The notes below the pieces were generated by a model. It ran no database searches, was not told the origin of the DNA, and saw nothing but the letters and a program-made list of their open reading frames with translations. DNA of 64,000 nt, taken from the NCBI GenBank assembly GCA_963575745.1, contig CAUYUJ010000687.1, positions 10,046 to 74,045 on the forward strand, read 5' to 3'. This document shows positions 1 to 10,334 of the stretch, piece by piece. Source of the stretch: Prorocentrum cordatum (Eukaryota > Sar > Dinophyceae > Prorocentrales > Prorocentraceae). The translations under genes were made by a program, and so were the position numbers. Within the stretch, counting starts at the first letter, position 1, and each line of letters opens with the position of its first letter.

Positions 1-103
1 GTGGTGGTGGTGGTGGTGGTGGTGGTGGTGGTGGTGGTGGTGGTGGTGGTGGTGGTGGTGGTGGTCCTGGTGGTGGTGGTGGTGGTGGTGGTGGTGGTGG
101 TGG
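1..103. repeat. (GGT)n trinucleotide microsatellite
   Basis: Nearly pure GTG/GGT repeat from the window edge to about 103, with one CCT interruption near 66. It gives a poly-valine reading frame that is only a by-product of the repeat. Confidence 0.97.
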
Positions 104-390
104 TAGTCAGGGCCAGGAGGTGGACTGCCAGGCCTGCTGTGGAAAGCTGTTTCAGCTCTCAGGGGTCCGATCGCTCCCGAGGTCTCGGAGTTGTGACGGC
201 GTCGGGAACGCGCGTCTGCTTCTTCTCCTCCTGCTCCTCTTCCTCGTCCAAACGTCCAGTGCAGCAGGTAGCGCCAGCCGTCCATCATCCGCAAAAAAAA
301 ATAGCCTGGCGAAGGACCAAACCATATGCAGTTGTGAATACCGCAATTGTGAATACCATCTTTGCCCGCGCTCCCTATGTGGCCACAGCT

Positions 391-581
391 TCCCGCCGGA
401 ACCCGACATGCTCAGGAACACGTTCGCGGCCGTCTTCGCGGGCGCCGACGACGACACAGACGGCGCCCCTCTGACCGAGGAGCAAAAGCAGAAGAGGGCT
501 TTGAGAGCCATGAGGGAGGAGGTGGCGTTGCACGTCGACACGGCGGAGTACGACGCCCAGGCGCGGTTGTTGAAGCAACGC
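391..581 (+). CDS. Possible internal exon, unknown protein
   Basis: An exon-like block read from CACAG at 390 to a GT at 582, where the 89-bp repeat array begins. The translated segment includes GADDDTDGAPLTEEQKQKR and is rich in acidic and basic residues, probably helical. Third codon positions are strongly G/C, as expected of coding sequence in a GC-rich dinoflagellate, and there is no internal repetition. I do not recognise the family. The boundaries are guesses from AG and GT dinucleotides, and no neighbouring exon could be linked. Confidence 0.35.
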
Positions 582-582
582 G

Positions 583-2075
583 TCTATGGGGCCACGATCC
601 TCGTGAGGGGTGTGCCGACATGGCCCGAGGCCGCCATGCGAACGCTGCCACTGGGGCCTTCGGTATAGCTCCCTATGGGGCCACGATCCTCGTGAGGGGT
701 GTGCCGAAATGGCCCGAGGCCGCCATGCGAACGCTGCCACTGGGGCCTTCGGCGGAGCTCCCTATGGGGCCATGATCCTCGTGAGGGGTGTGCCGACATG
801 GCGAGGGGCCGCCGTGCGAACCCTGCCACTGGCGCCGTCGGCGGAGCTCCCTATGGGACCGCGATCCTCGTGAGCCGAAATGGCCCGAGGCCGCCGTGCA
901 AACCCTGCCATTGGCGCCTTCGGCGGAGCTCCTTGTGGGGCCACGATCCTCGTGGGGGGGTGCCGAAATGCCCCGAGGCCGCCACGCGAACGCTGCCACT
1001 GGGGGTCTTCGGTGGGGTTCCCTGTGGGGCCACGATCCTCGTGAGGGGTGTGCCGAAATGGCCGGAGGCCGCCATGCGAACCCTGTCGCTGGGGGCCTTC
1101 GGCGGAGCTCCCTATGGGGCCACGGTCCTCGTGAGGGGTGTGCCGACATGGCCCGAGGCCGCCATGCGAACCCTGCCACTGGCGCCTTCGGTGAAGCTCC
1201 CTATGGGGTCACGATCCTCGTGAGGGGTGAGCCGAAACGGCCCGAGGCCGCCGTGCGAACCCTGCCGCTACGATCCTCGTGAGGGGTGTGCCGGCACGGC
1301 CCGAGGCCGCCATGCGAACCCTGCCATTGGCGCCTTCGGTGGAGCTCCCTATGGGGCCTCGATCCTCATGAGGGGTGTGCCGAAATGGCCCGAGGCCGCC
1401 ATGCGAACGCTGCCACTGGGGCCTTCGGTGGAGCTCCCTTTGGGGCCACGATCCTCGTGAGGGGTGTGCCGAAATGGCCCGAGGCCGCCGTGCGAACGCT
1501 GCCACTGGGGCCTTCGGTGGAGCTCCCTGTGGGGCCACGATCCTCGTGAGGGGTGTGCCGAAATGGCCCGAGGCCGCCATGCGAACGCTGCCGCTGGGGC
1601 CTTCGGTGGAGCTCCCTATGGGCCACGATCCTCGTGAGGGGTGTGCCGAAATGGCCCGAGGCCGCCGTGCGAACGCTGCCACTGGGGCCTTCGGTGGAGC
1701 TCCCTGTGGGGCCACGATCCTCGTGAGGGGTGTGCCGAAATGGCCGGAGGCCGCCATGCGAACGCTGCCGCTGGGGCCTTCGGTGGAGCTCCCTATGGGG
1801 CCACGATCCTCGTAAATGGGTGTGCCGAAATGGCCCGAGGCCGCCGTGCGAACGCTGCCATTGGGGCCTTCGGTGGAGCTCCCTATGGGGCCACGATCCT
1901 CATGAGGGGTGTGCCGAAATGGCCCGAGGCCGCCATGCGAACGCTGCAACTGGGGCCTTCGGTTGAGTTCCCTGTGGGGCCACTATCCTCGTGAGGGGTG
2001 TGCCGATATGGCCCGAGCCCGCCATGCGAACGCTGCCACTGGGGCCTTCGGTGGAGCTCCCTATGGGGCTACGAA
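583..2075. repeat. 89-bp GC-rich minisatellite, about 17 copies
   Basis: The motif ACGATCCTCGTGAGGGGTGT recurs at about 594, 683, 1033, 1122, 1211, 1448, 1537, 1627, 1715, 1804, 1892 and 1984, mostly 89 bp apart. A few units are shortened (around 861-943 and 1211-1270). Since 89 is not a multiple of 3, successive units change frame, and several frames on both strands stay open. The long Gly/Arg/Pro/Cys-rich reading frames here are repeat products, not genes. Confidence 0.95.
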
Positions 2076-2103
2076 GCGCTGTTTTGGGTGGGTGAAGCGC
2101 AGG

Positions 2104-2173
2104 GAAGAGGGGGAGGAGGGAGGAATGGGAGGAGGAGGGGGAGGAGGAGAGAAGATGAGGAGGAGGAGGAGGA
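2104..2173. repeat. GGA tract at the 3' border of the minus-strand retroelement
   Basis: Imperfect GGA/GGGA repeat on the plus strand, TCC on the minus strand. It lies directly beyond the short 3' UTR of the minus-strand element (stop codon at 2241), the same place (TCC)n occupies after both LINE copies. Confidence 0.85.
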
Positions 2174-5100
2174 ATGCTATGGGAACGCTATGAGAACGGA
2201 CCTCTGTCTTACAAACTTTAAACCATTAACCCCCAAGGGGTTAATCTGAACTTCCTGAATCCTCTCCTCCCACTGCCCCGGCAAAATTGGGCGGCTCTCG
2301 TCGAAGAGCCTCCGCTCCTCTTCGAACTCCGCGACTGGCCTGCGCGGCGGGCCTTGCCTCCGCGGGGATGGGCGGTGGGGGGGGGTCGGAGGAGGAGCCC
2401 CCAGGCGCAGCACCCTCGGTACACGACCGACCGACGAGAGACGACACCCTCTCTCCATCGCGCGCCGCCATTGCTTCCACAACGGCTTGTGGGGGCCCCT
2501 CTCTCCTCGGGTAAGCACCCTTCCGAATTCTAGCCAAATTCTCTGGCCCCTTAGGGGTCAAACCTTCGCAACGCTTCCTGATGTGTCTATCATCAACTGT
2601 CGCGAAGCGACCACACTTACTGCAGGCATGCATAAACCACTTGTCCACGTAAAACATAGCGTGGGTCTCATGAAACTCCAGAGCCCCCGACACGAACCTA
2701 TGGGGGGCCTGCTGGACCTCGGGCGGCCGACTTCCATCAGGGAGGGCCCTGCCTGCGCAAGGGGTGGCCGCAAGCTTGAGCAGCCTGGAGCCTGGCGCCA
2801 CCTGATCACACACGGTGCATCTCCAGCCCGCGCCAGCCTTCACAATGCTGTGGGCCGACTCGGACCGCTCGAGCTTTCAGGTTGGCGGGCAATCGCTTGG
2901 CAGCAGCCTTGCGTTCGCCTTTCGCCTGCACTTCTACATTCGCTGACTCGGCCAGCGCTCTTCTCGCGCGGCGTCGCACGAGACTGGCGATGGCATCTAT
3001 TCGGTCCGTCTGCGGATTTTCCCCCACCAGCCCGAACTCCCACGCCAGCTCCGCCCCCTCCCTCGCCCAAATATCCGCCGCTGCGTTGCCTGCCGCAGTC
3101 TCTAGCTGTTGGTCTGTCACCAGCAGCTCAGGGGATTCATCTGCATGAGAGGATGTCCACTGTACTTCGACGATGGCGGTGTCTGGCCTGAGGCGCCAGG
3201 CCTCTCTGGCCCTGGTCCAGAGGTCTTCATTAGCCCCTGTCGGGCTGGGGTTCTCAATTTTTTGGCGCCACTTCCGAGCTACCGATAAATGATCAGTGAT
3301 AAACAGGAACGATCCCGACATCTCCTCTAAGGCCATACAAAAAGCCTGGATCTCGGGGCGCGGGACGGTCTGGCGGGCTCCGAGCAGGGGGCGAGACAAC
3401 GCTGCTTGCACATCCAACACACCCTGGGACCATTTCAGGGAACAAATAGCAGACCCGCAGCGTCGTCGCCTGGGGTCATCACAAAACCGCCCCCCCGAGC
3501 CGTCGCCGTAGATCTTTAAAATCCCGTCGCTTCCTCGAGAGGCCTCAAAGTCATCATTCCCACCCAACCTGAGCTCCCGCCCCTCCAGACGCACTTCCTC
3601 GAAGAGGGGGTGAGTGAGGCGAGTCGGGGGAAGGCCACGCAGCCATACGGCTGGCTCAGCTTCTGCTTGCACTAGTGCTGCAGCTACTAAAGTGTCGCTC
3701 TTACTAGAATCCTCGTGCTCCTTGTTACTAGAACATTCCCAAATCCTGTGCCTCAAGGTTTCGGGGGCGGCTTTACATCTCGGGCACTCGACTGGGACCT
3801 GATATCCTTTTTCTCTGCTACGGACTCGCGGCCACTGACCGCCAGCGACCACCGTCACGTTGAGCGCCAGCTGGTCGAGCATACCCTTGCGCTCGAACCG
3901 CCGCTGCTCCATGACGATGGGCCACATATCGCCGCCCTCCTGCAGGTTGGCGCCGCACTCGTGCTTGGCGGCCTCCGTCCACAGATCTCTCCTCAGGTCG
4001 CCCTCCAAGTCGTCTAGCAGTTCCTGGAAGCAACCCGTGTCGACAAAGGTGTCGTCCTCGGAGGTCGGCAGCTCCCACATCTCCATCTCATCCACTCCAG
4101 GGCGATGCCACCGTGTCGCTGTCGTGGGTGTCCATCCTGCATCCATCAGTGTAGCAATGAGAGCACCTGTAGGTCCACGTACAGCTCGCCATCGCTTCGC
4201 CCCCAACCCAAGTAACCTTGATTTAATGGCATGCCACGCCTTAGCGACTCGACGATGAATGTGTGGGAACCTCTGCCACATACCAGTCCATTCACGTACC
4301 ACGCCTAAACGAATATCCACGGCACGGTCGCGAAGTTCCAATTCCATGCCCAGCGTGGTCGTGAGACAGCGTCCTCCTGCACTACCTCCTGCCACTTTGT
4401 CAGCTTGGCGACGAAGTTGTGTGATCTCCTGCTTGGACATTCCAAAGGTTTGCTGCCCGTAGATCGCTTGTGGCAGCGCCCCCGCATTGTAGAGGCCTTT
4501 GGACTCCTTCTTCAGCGCAGCGATTCTCCTAAGCTTGACAATCCTGGCGAACCTCTTACGCGCCTTGTCTTGTCTGTGCTTACTCTTCGTCGTAACCCTT
4601 TTCCTTCCGCCAGCAGTGTCCAGCCCCAGGTCCGTTGCCACCCCCGTAGCTTTAGCTGGTATACCTCGACGTAGTAATCGCTGCGCTGCCTTCTTCGCTT
4701 GTTCCAGGTCGGAGCCGATCACTGTCGTCTTCTCTGATATTGTAATTCTCTGTCTAACCAGTCCCATGCAGCTATCCGTAGAGACCTCCACCAGCTGCTC
4801 GCTTACAGTGTTGACGCTTCCCTCGCATCTGACCACCGTATCGTCAACGAAAGTCCATAATCCTGCTGATGGGTTCCTCCGATGAGCCAATTCTAGCACT
4901 GGGTGAAGAAACAATGTTGCCAATGTCACCCCTCGAGCTGAGCCAGCCACCAGCGATCTGGTAGGCCATATGGCCTCGCTTATGGCGGACCGCTCCTGCA
5001 AATACCGTGGCCCTAGGAACATTACCACTTCCAGCCCCACAGCGACTGCTGGGAATCCTGCCGTGCAAGCTATCTGCATCAAGATCACCAAGGAGACCGT

Positions 5101-5600
5101 GTCATAGAATTTCTCGATATCTAACAAAAGCGTAAAAGCCGATGCCCCTATCTCTATCCCCGTCTCGTCCAATATGGTTCGCAGCAGCCCTGCTCTGAGT
5201 GCCGAACTGCCCTTGATCGCTGTATCCCCGCACTCCACATTGAGCACACACCGCCACGAGCTCTGGACCACAACTTGACTGGGAGGGGTAGCATGCCCAG
5301 CACACGATCTCCCGCTGCAGGCCCTGGTTTCGCCACCATTGCACACTTGGTCGCCGATAACTGCCTTGGCCACGCCATCGTGCTTTCACTCCGTTGCAGT
5401 ATGTGTAACAGCTCTTCCTTCGCCGTCGTGGGGAGTCTGTCAATGTCCGTGGGGCCCAGTTGATCCAATCCTTTTGCCTTTGAAGCAACAGTAACACGCA
5501 GAGCACCGTTCAGCATCTCCATGTCGATGGGGTCAAGGTCCTCCTGTCTCGCTCTGCGCCGCGTGTGCTCCAGCTGTTCAATAATGTCCGTGCGCGTATC
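2174..5600 (-). mobile_element. Non-LTR retroelement (RT, RNase H, zinc motifs), degenerate
   Basis: A 5'-incomplete non-LTR element on the minus strand, bounded by TCC-type tracts on both sides in its own orientation (5601-5638 upstream, 2104-2173 downstream). It carries reverse transcriptase, a CCHC-type knuckle, RNase H and a C-terminal zinc-ribbon-like segment. No apurinic-type endonuclease is visible; its 5' part would have lain beyond the TCC tract. The family differs from the LINE at 17-22 kb and 36-40 kb. Confidence 0.85.
2241..5600 (-). pseudogene. Reverse transcriptase-RNase H polyprotein, two frameshifts
   Basis: Minus-strand coding region in three frames: about 5600-5220 (RT fingers, WPRQ and MVAKPGP), about 5230-2870 (one long open stretch), and about 2870-2241. 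Motif A is LLLDIEKFYD (~5105-5132). A GxxxG-like motif B segment follows. Motif C is FVDD (~4835-4850). A CPRC...H...C knuckle lies at ~3735-3795. RNase H shows YGDGSGG (~3510), PRPEIQAF (~3355), FITDH (~3290) and TSSHAD (~3150), so the D-E-D-H catalytic set looks complete. The last frame holds HACSKCG...RKRC (~2565-2630), a zinc-ribbon-like pair. The frameshifts near 5225 and 2870 would prevent a single product unless they are sequencing errors. The N-terminus fuses in frame to a poly-proline tract encoded by the flanking TCC array, an insertion artefact. Confidence 0.85.
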
Positions 5601-5638
5601 CACAGGAGGAGGAGGAGGAGGAGGAGGAGGAGGAGGAG
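5601..5638. repeat. (GGA)n tract at the 5' border of the minus-strand element
   Basis: Pure GGA on the plus strand, TCC on the minus strand, abutting the truncated 5' end of the RT-RNase H element. Confidence 0.95.
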
Positions 5639-5815
5639 AACGCGGGGACCGCCTCTTCAAAACGAGGACCCAACACCACAGGACGGTTGGGAAAAACTGA
5701 ATTCAGCGGCCGACTCGACGCCGAATTCCCCGGCCTCGCCGCTATCAGCCTCGCGTGATTTGCTCTGCTCTTTCGCTAGTCTGCCACCCATCGGGAGACT
5801 TGCGCCCTCAGATGC
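5639..5815 (-). repeat. Dispersed repeat T, copy 1, next to a GGA tract
   Basis: Shares TTCAAAACGA, a GGTTGG..AAAAAC block and a TTGCGCCCTC block, in the same order, with 10199-10330. Both copies directly follow a (GGA)n tract on the plus strand. Read on the minus strand, the conserved sequence runs into (TCC)n, like a tailed retroposon end. Confidence 0.5.
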
Positions 5816-5925
5816 GGTCACTCCTCCTCCTCCTCCTCTTCCTCCTCCTCCAGGGCCCGCCAGCTCCTTCACAAGAGCCGTTCCCCATCCATCCTTGTGC
5901 GGGCCCTGCCCATTTCTTTGACCAG

Positions 5926-6075
5926 GACTTGCTCCAGGCCTGCCCCGCGGACGAGATCGTGGACAGCCTGAAGCTCACAGATATCAAGGACCGCACGTGG
6001 ACCATCCAGGCTTGCAGCGCCATGGACGGCAACGGGCTGCAGGAGGGTATGGAGTGGCTCATCGGCCAGTGCCAG
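5926..6075 (+). CDS. ARL3-like small GTPase, C-terminal exon
   Basis: A 50-codon segment begins DLLQACPADEIVDSLKL and continues with DRTWTIQACSAMDGNGL and EGMEWLIGQC. This matches the end of ARF/ARL GTPases: the D of the NKQD guanine-specificity motif, the CSA (SAK-like) loop, and the last helix with EGM-WL. Within ARF/ARL proteins the DLL-A-PA-EI, IQ-CSA and G-Q-GM-W pattern is closest to ARL3, which works with ciliary and lipidated-cargo transport. The exon starts right after TTTGACCAG, a pyrimidine-rich acceptor, which would leave NKQ in the previous exon. The donor is unclear, and the frame runs on without a clear stop in ARL3-like sequence. No upstream exon (P-loop GKT, switch regions) was found, so it is either one exon of a gene with long introns or a stranded fragment. 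Confidence 0.65.
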
Positions 6076-6242
6076 GAGCCGAGTGTGCACTGGGCTCTGC
6101 CAGGGCACGCTGCCTTCTTAACTCCTCTGCGACCCCTACATCGGTGGAGTTTGACGTGTCTAGAGCCACGGTGTCCATGGGGGGCTGGGCACACGCTGTG
6201 CTGCTCCTTGTGTGCGACTGGGAGCGGTATCCGGTTCGCCAG

Positions 6243-6293
6243 TAGAGGCAGAGGAGGAGGAGGAGGAGGAGGAGGAGGAGGAGGAGGAGGAGG
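6243..6293. repeat. (GGA)n microsatellite
   Basis: Pure GGA trinucleotide run downstream of the ARL3-like exon. Confidence 0.95.
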
Positions 6294-6536
6294 TCACTCC
6301 AAACTCGTCTGAAGTGCCCCGCCCCCTCGTGATGCTTGCAGGCGGATTCGAAGGGAGAGTCCGGAGCCGAGGAAAGAGGAGGGTGAGTCGGCACCCTCGC
6401 GGGACGTCGTGTCGAGGAGCGGTGCGAGCACGGGTGGGGGACTCCGGAAGGGAAGATGGGATCCAGAGGGAAAGTCGGGGGGCGGGAGTCCAGACAGGGA
6501 CCCTAACGGGGGAGGGGTCAAGGGGCGAGAGCAAGT

Positions 6537-6692
6537 TTGGAGCGCCTTTCCTGGTACAACAAGCATCTGCACGTCTGGAGTGCTCAATCTTCGCGGGTGG
6601 CGCGCGGGCGATACAAAACGTGCGCAATTTGCCAGCATTGGCTCGCAGGACAGCTCATCTTCGTGGTTGGACGCTACATTTGCACGGCGTTT
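6537..6692 (+). CDS. Possible exon with a C-x2-C zinc-finger half
   Basis: The translated segment includes RYKTCAICQHWLAGQL followed by a hydrophobic stretch, and ends before GAG|GTAGCT, a good donor. The C-x2-C in an RxKxCxxC context resembles the second half of RING-CH/TPR-associated zinc fingers common in dinoflagellate proteins, but only one cysteine pair is visible. The upstream boundary is uncertain. It is on the same strand as the ARL3-like exon, and nothing ties the two together. Confidence 0.3.
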
Positions 6693-6797
6693 GAGGTAGC
6701 TTACTGGCTGCACGTCTTGCGTCGCCGAGTGTGTGATCGTGCTGGGAAAAATATGTCAGCGACCGCCTACTAGACTGGGCGGTCTTCACGACTACAT

Positions 6798-7538
6798 TTG
6801 TTTTGGTCGCCCCAAGTTTTGGTCGGTAAGCGTTGCCAGCTACCGCTGTGTCAGAGGGGGCATTGGCTATATTGTGTAACGTTGATTGTTCTGTTGCAGT
6901 CCAGAGATCAGGTGCGTAAGCAGAACCGTCACATCATGATTCGGCCCCGCTTCAGGGGTAGCTGCAGCCGTCTGCACACGGGGCCATCTTGTTGTTTCGG
7001 TGGAAACGTCTTGTTCATGATAATTTCGCATGTTTGTCAAAGGGTTCTGTCAGTGCGCGTAATGTATGTATCCGATCGTCTCTTTTTTGTGTGCTCCTGT
7101 GACACAGCCAGGGGCATGATGCTGTTTGGCCATAAGTCTGTCGCTCCATCACAGAACGCCTGCCGATTCAGTTGGCACCTTCTTGTCAGAGTTTATGCCT
7201 CGACGAGCTTCGTACGTTACGCGCTTCTCTGCGTTGATGTCTCGGCGATCTCCAGCGGTGCCATGCCATATCTCGGATATCGCACTTGTTGCTGGAAGCC
7301 GCGGTACGTAATCCCAACCGATTTCCAGAATCAGCGTGATTGGTATGATTGGTCGTTGGTGTTGCATGAAAGTTGGCACCGCCGCAGACCGCAGCGCCAT
7401 GAAGAAGTACTGCGGCTGAGCGGAGCATCCTTCATTAAGCCTCCTGCGCGCCCCCTCCTGTACTTCCTAGTTCACTTGAACGTAGCATTTGATTTGTCGG
7501 ACTATCCCGCACTTGCTCGTCAGGCGATCGACGCCTGA
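6798..7538 (+). CDS. 246-codon open frame, unrecognised
   Basis: An uninterrupted ATG-to-TGA frame of 246 codons in a stretch with lower GC and no simple repeats, unlike most of the window. Composition is mixed, with Cys, Trp, Arg and several short hydrophobic runs. I see no known motif. It could be chance, part of an intron, or a decayed transposon gene. Codon usage does not show the strong G/C third-position bias seen in the better exon candidates, which argues against it. Confidence 0.15.
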   Translation: MFWSPQVLVGKRCQLPLCQRGHWLYCVTLIVLLQSRDQVRKQNRHIMIRPRFRGSCSRLHTGPSCCFGGNVLFMIISHVCQRVLSVRVMYVSDRLFFVCSCDTARGMMLFGHKSVAPSQNACRFSWHLLVRVYASTSFVRYALLCVDVSAISSGAMPYLGYRTCCWKPRYVIPTDFQNQRDWYDWSLVLHESWHRRRPQRHEEVLRLSGASFIKPPARPLLYFLVHLNVAFDLSDYPALARQAIDA

Positions 7539-7567
7539 CTAGCACATGGTGCTCCCACGAAGTCTAG

Positions 7568-7630
7568 ATGCTCCGAGCGAGAATCAGAGCCCCAGAACTG
7601 CTCCGAGCGAGAATCAGAGCCCCAGAAGCT
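7568..7630. repeat. Direct repeat, about 30 bp, two copies
   Basis: CTCCGAGCGAGAATCAGAGC followed by CCCAGAA occurs twice back to back. Confidence 0.9.
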
Positions 7631-7639
7631 AGTGTGCAG

Positions 7640-8055
7640 AAAGCCCCGACAAGCTGGTTGACGTGTCGCTCGGCACCTCCTCTTGGGAACCGCAGGGGTG
7701 GGTGGTACTTTCAGATCACGTGCTGGCCGTACCCTCTGGAGATTGTTGTTCGCATCCTCTGGCGCTTAACGGTCGCTACTTGGGCCAAGCCCCCCGGGGT
7801 AACAACAAAGATCGTACGGGGGGGGGGGGGGGCGGACCCTTTTCCCCAGAATGCTGGTGCTCGCGCGCGTCCTAGGGCGATCGCAGCGCACCCCCGCCCC
7901 GACGCGCCCCACCACGCCCAAGCGTTATTGTTACGCGGGGCCCCAGGACCCCCCCCCCACCCAGTAACGACCATCACCAGAATTAATACATGTTCAGCAA
8001 GCGCAGATTCTCAACATATCGTAACACTGGAATCAAGTGTCTTGGAGTGGACTGA
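7640..8055. other. No gene seen
   Basis: Unique sequence with a G12 run at 7819-7831 and C-runs near 7935. No feature supported. Confidence 0.5.
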
Positions 8056-8445
8056 CGTAGACTGGATTGGAGTAGACTGGACCATCTACCCTTCTTTAAG
8101 ATGTTCAGCTTTATCCTACTCTACTCGACCATACCCTACCCTAACGAGCTCATCTCTGATCTGCTCTACTCAACTCGACCCTATTCGACCCTACTCTGCC
8201 CTAACCAAATGCACTCCTCTTTTCCGTATTATACTCTAAGCATGTTCATATGTTGTCTATTCCATTAGATTCCTACTTTTTCTATTGTGGCCGACAAGAC
8301 TCGCCAACGCTTATCTATTATAATCTACCCTACTCGACTCTACTATACCCGGTTAGCCGATCCCATTTATCTGATTGTGTTCTCTTCTACCCTACTCTAT
8401 AATATGTTACCCGATTATACTCTATCCTACTCGACTCAATTAGCA
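8056..8445. repeat. Degenerate pentanucleotide repeat (CTACT/CTACC/TCGAC)
   Basis: Imperfect 5-bp periodicity of TACTC, CTACC and TCGAC variants, interrupted by AT-rich pieces around 8228-8290. Confidence 0.8.
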
Positions 8446-8879
8446 GGGGAGGCCATTGCTGATAGAGGGGGGGGTGCACGGGACAAGTTTTCGATGGTTT
8501 GAGCCAGGACTTCTATAGACAGCTTCATGTGGAGAATTACCATGGTGGCGTACCCAACCCCTGCGCACTGCGGGGCAGGAGAAGCTTGGGAGATTTGACG
8601 AGAAGGCGGCGACGTGACATGGACGCACATACTTCTGCGAGCGGCATTCTGAAGGTTCGCAGGCCCCCAAGCAAGGGAAACACTATGAGTAACTAGGTGA
8701 ACCCCTGAGTCACCAAGGAAGACGCAATGTCCGAAAGGAGACGGTGGGCAAGGCGCTTGAAACGTCGGCGGGGCAGCAACAACATGACATGCCCCCCCCA
8801 AGGACGGCGAGGCCCCGCTCTGGTCTGCACAGTGCCTCACTCCGCTGGACCCACCAGCAGCCTACAAAAGTGGCGAGCC

Positions 8880-10080
8880 GACCAGCAGCCCTCGAAAGTG
8901 GCGACAGTTCCGCAGATCGCAGCCCCCCAGGGACGGAGAGGTCCCACTCAGGTCCGCGCGGTGCCCCACTCCGATGCACCCACCAGCAGCCCTCGAAAGT
9001 GGCGACAGCCCCGCAGATCGCAGCCCCCCCAGGGACGGAGAGGTCCCGCTCAGGTCCGCGCGGTGCCTCACTCCGCTGGACATTCAGCAGCCTTCGAAAG
9101 GGGCGACGATTCCGCAGATCGCAGCCCCCCAGGGACGGGGAGGTCCCGCTCAGGTCCGCGCGGTGCCCCACTCCGCTGGACCTACCAGCAGCCCTCCAAA
9201 GTTGCGACAGTTCCGCAGATCGCAGCCCCCCAGGGACGGGGAGGTCCCGCTCAGGTCCGCGCGGTGCCTCACTCCGCTGGACCCACCAGCAGTTGCCGAA
9301 AGTGGCGACATATGCACATATCGCAGCCTTCCTCACTCCGCTGGACCCACCAGCAGCCCTCGAAGGTGGCGACAGTTTCGCAGATCGCAGCCCCCCAGGG
9401 ACGGGGAGGTCCCGCTCAGGTCCGCGCGGTGCCTCACTCCGCTGGACATTCGGCAGCCTTCGAAAGTGGCGGCAGTTCCGCGGATCGCAGCCCCCAGGGA
9501 CGGGGAGGTCCCGCTCAGGTCAGCGCGGTGCCTCACTCCGCTGGACATTCAGCAGCCTTCGAAAGTTGCGACAGTTCCGCAGATCGCAGCCCCCCGGGGA
9601 CGGAGATGTCCCGCTCAGGTCCGCGCGGTGCCCCACTCCGCTGGACCTACCAGCAGCCCTCGAAAGTGGCGACAGTTCCGCAGATCGCAGCCCCCCAGGG
9701 ACGGGGAGGTCTTGCTCAGGTCCGCGCGGTGCCCCTCTCCGCTGGACCCACCAGCTGCCTACGAGAGTGCCCCTCAGGAACGGGGAGGTCCCGCTCAGGT
9801 CCGCGCGGTGCCTCTCTCCGCTGCACCCACCAGCAGCCCTCGAAAGTGGCGACAGCTCCGCAGATCGCAGCCCCCCAGGGACGGGGAGGCCCCTCTCAGG
9901 TCCGCGCGGTGCTTCACTCCGCTGGACCCACCAGCAGCCGTCGAAAGTGGCGACAGTTTCGCGGATCGCAGCCATCCAGGCACGGGGAGGTCCCGCTCAG
10001 GTCCGCGCGGTGTTTCGCTCCGCTGGACCCACCAGCAGCCCTCGAAAGTGGCGACAGTTTCGCAGATCGCAGCCCCCCAG
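8880..10080. repeat. About 101-bp GC-rich minisatellite, about 12 copies
   Basis: The motif CGCAGATCGCAGCCCCCCAG recurs at about 8911, 9012, 9113 and 9214 (101-bp spacing), then less regularly to about 10063. Each unit also holds GCTCAGGTCCGCGCGGTGCC and CCACCAGCAGCCCTCGAAAG. Several units are shortened (around 9290-9340 and 9760-9780). Long Pro/Arg/Ser-rich frames on both strands come from the repeat. Confidence 0.95.
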
Positions 10081-10142
10081 GCAAGGCAAGAGGAGACAAT
10101 AAGGAGGGGGGACGGAAGGTGGGAGGAGGCGGGGGGAGGCGG

Positions 10143-10198
10143 GAGGAGGAGGAGGAGGAGGAGGAGGAGGAGGAGGAGGAGGAGGAGGAGGAGGAGGG
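10143..10198. repeat. (GGA)n microsatellite
   Basis: Pure GGA run ending at dispersed repeat T, copy 2. Confidence 0.95.
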
Positions 10199-10330
10199 AG
10201 ACTCGACTGCGGTGCTTTATTCAAAACGAATACCTAACCAAGGAGGGTTGGAAAAAAACAATCTCTCAGCTCCTTAGCCATTCTGACCCCTGCCCCCTGC
10301 CTCCTAAGATTGCGCCCTCGGTGGCCAGAA
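10199..10330 (-). repeat. Dispersed repeat T, copy 2, next to a GGA tract
   Basis: Shares TTCAAAACGA, GGGTTGGAAAAAAAC and TTGCGCCCTC blocks with 5639-5815. On the minus strand it contains GAATAAAG shortly before (TCC)n, like the 3' end of a tailed retroposon. Confidence 0.5.
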
Positions 10331-10334
10331 CTTT

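Noticed and set aside
583-2075. CRISPR-like array of regular repeats
   Set aside because: Units are contiguous 89-bp copies with no unique spacers, and the context is eukaryotic.
8727-10277. A 516-codon Pro/Arg/Ser-rich protein
   Set aside because: It is a translation of the ~101-bp minisatellite plus a GGA array; other frames and the opposite strand are equally open.
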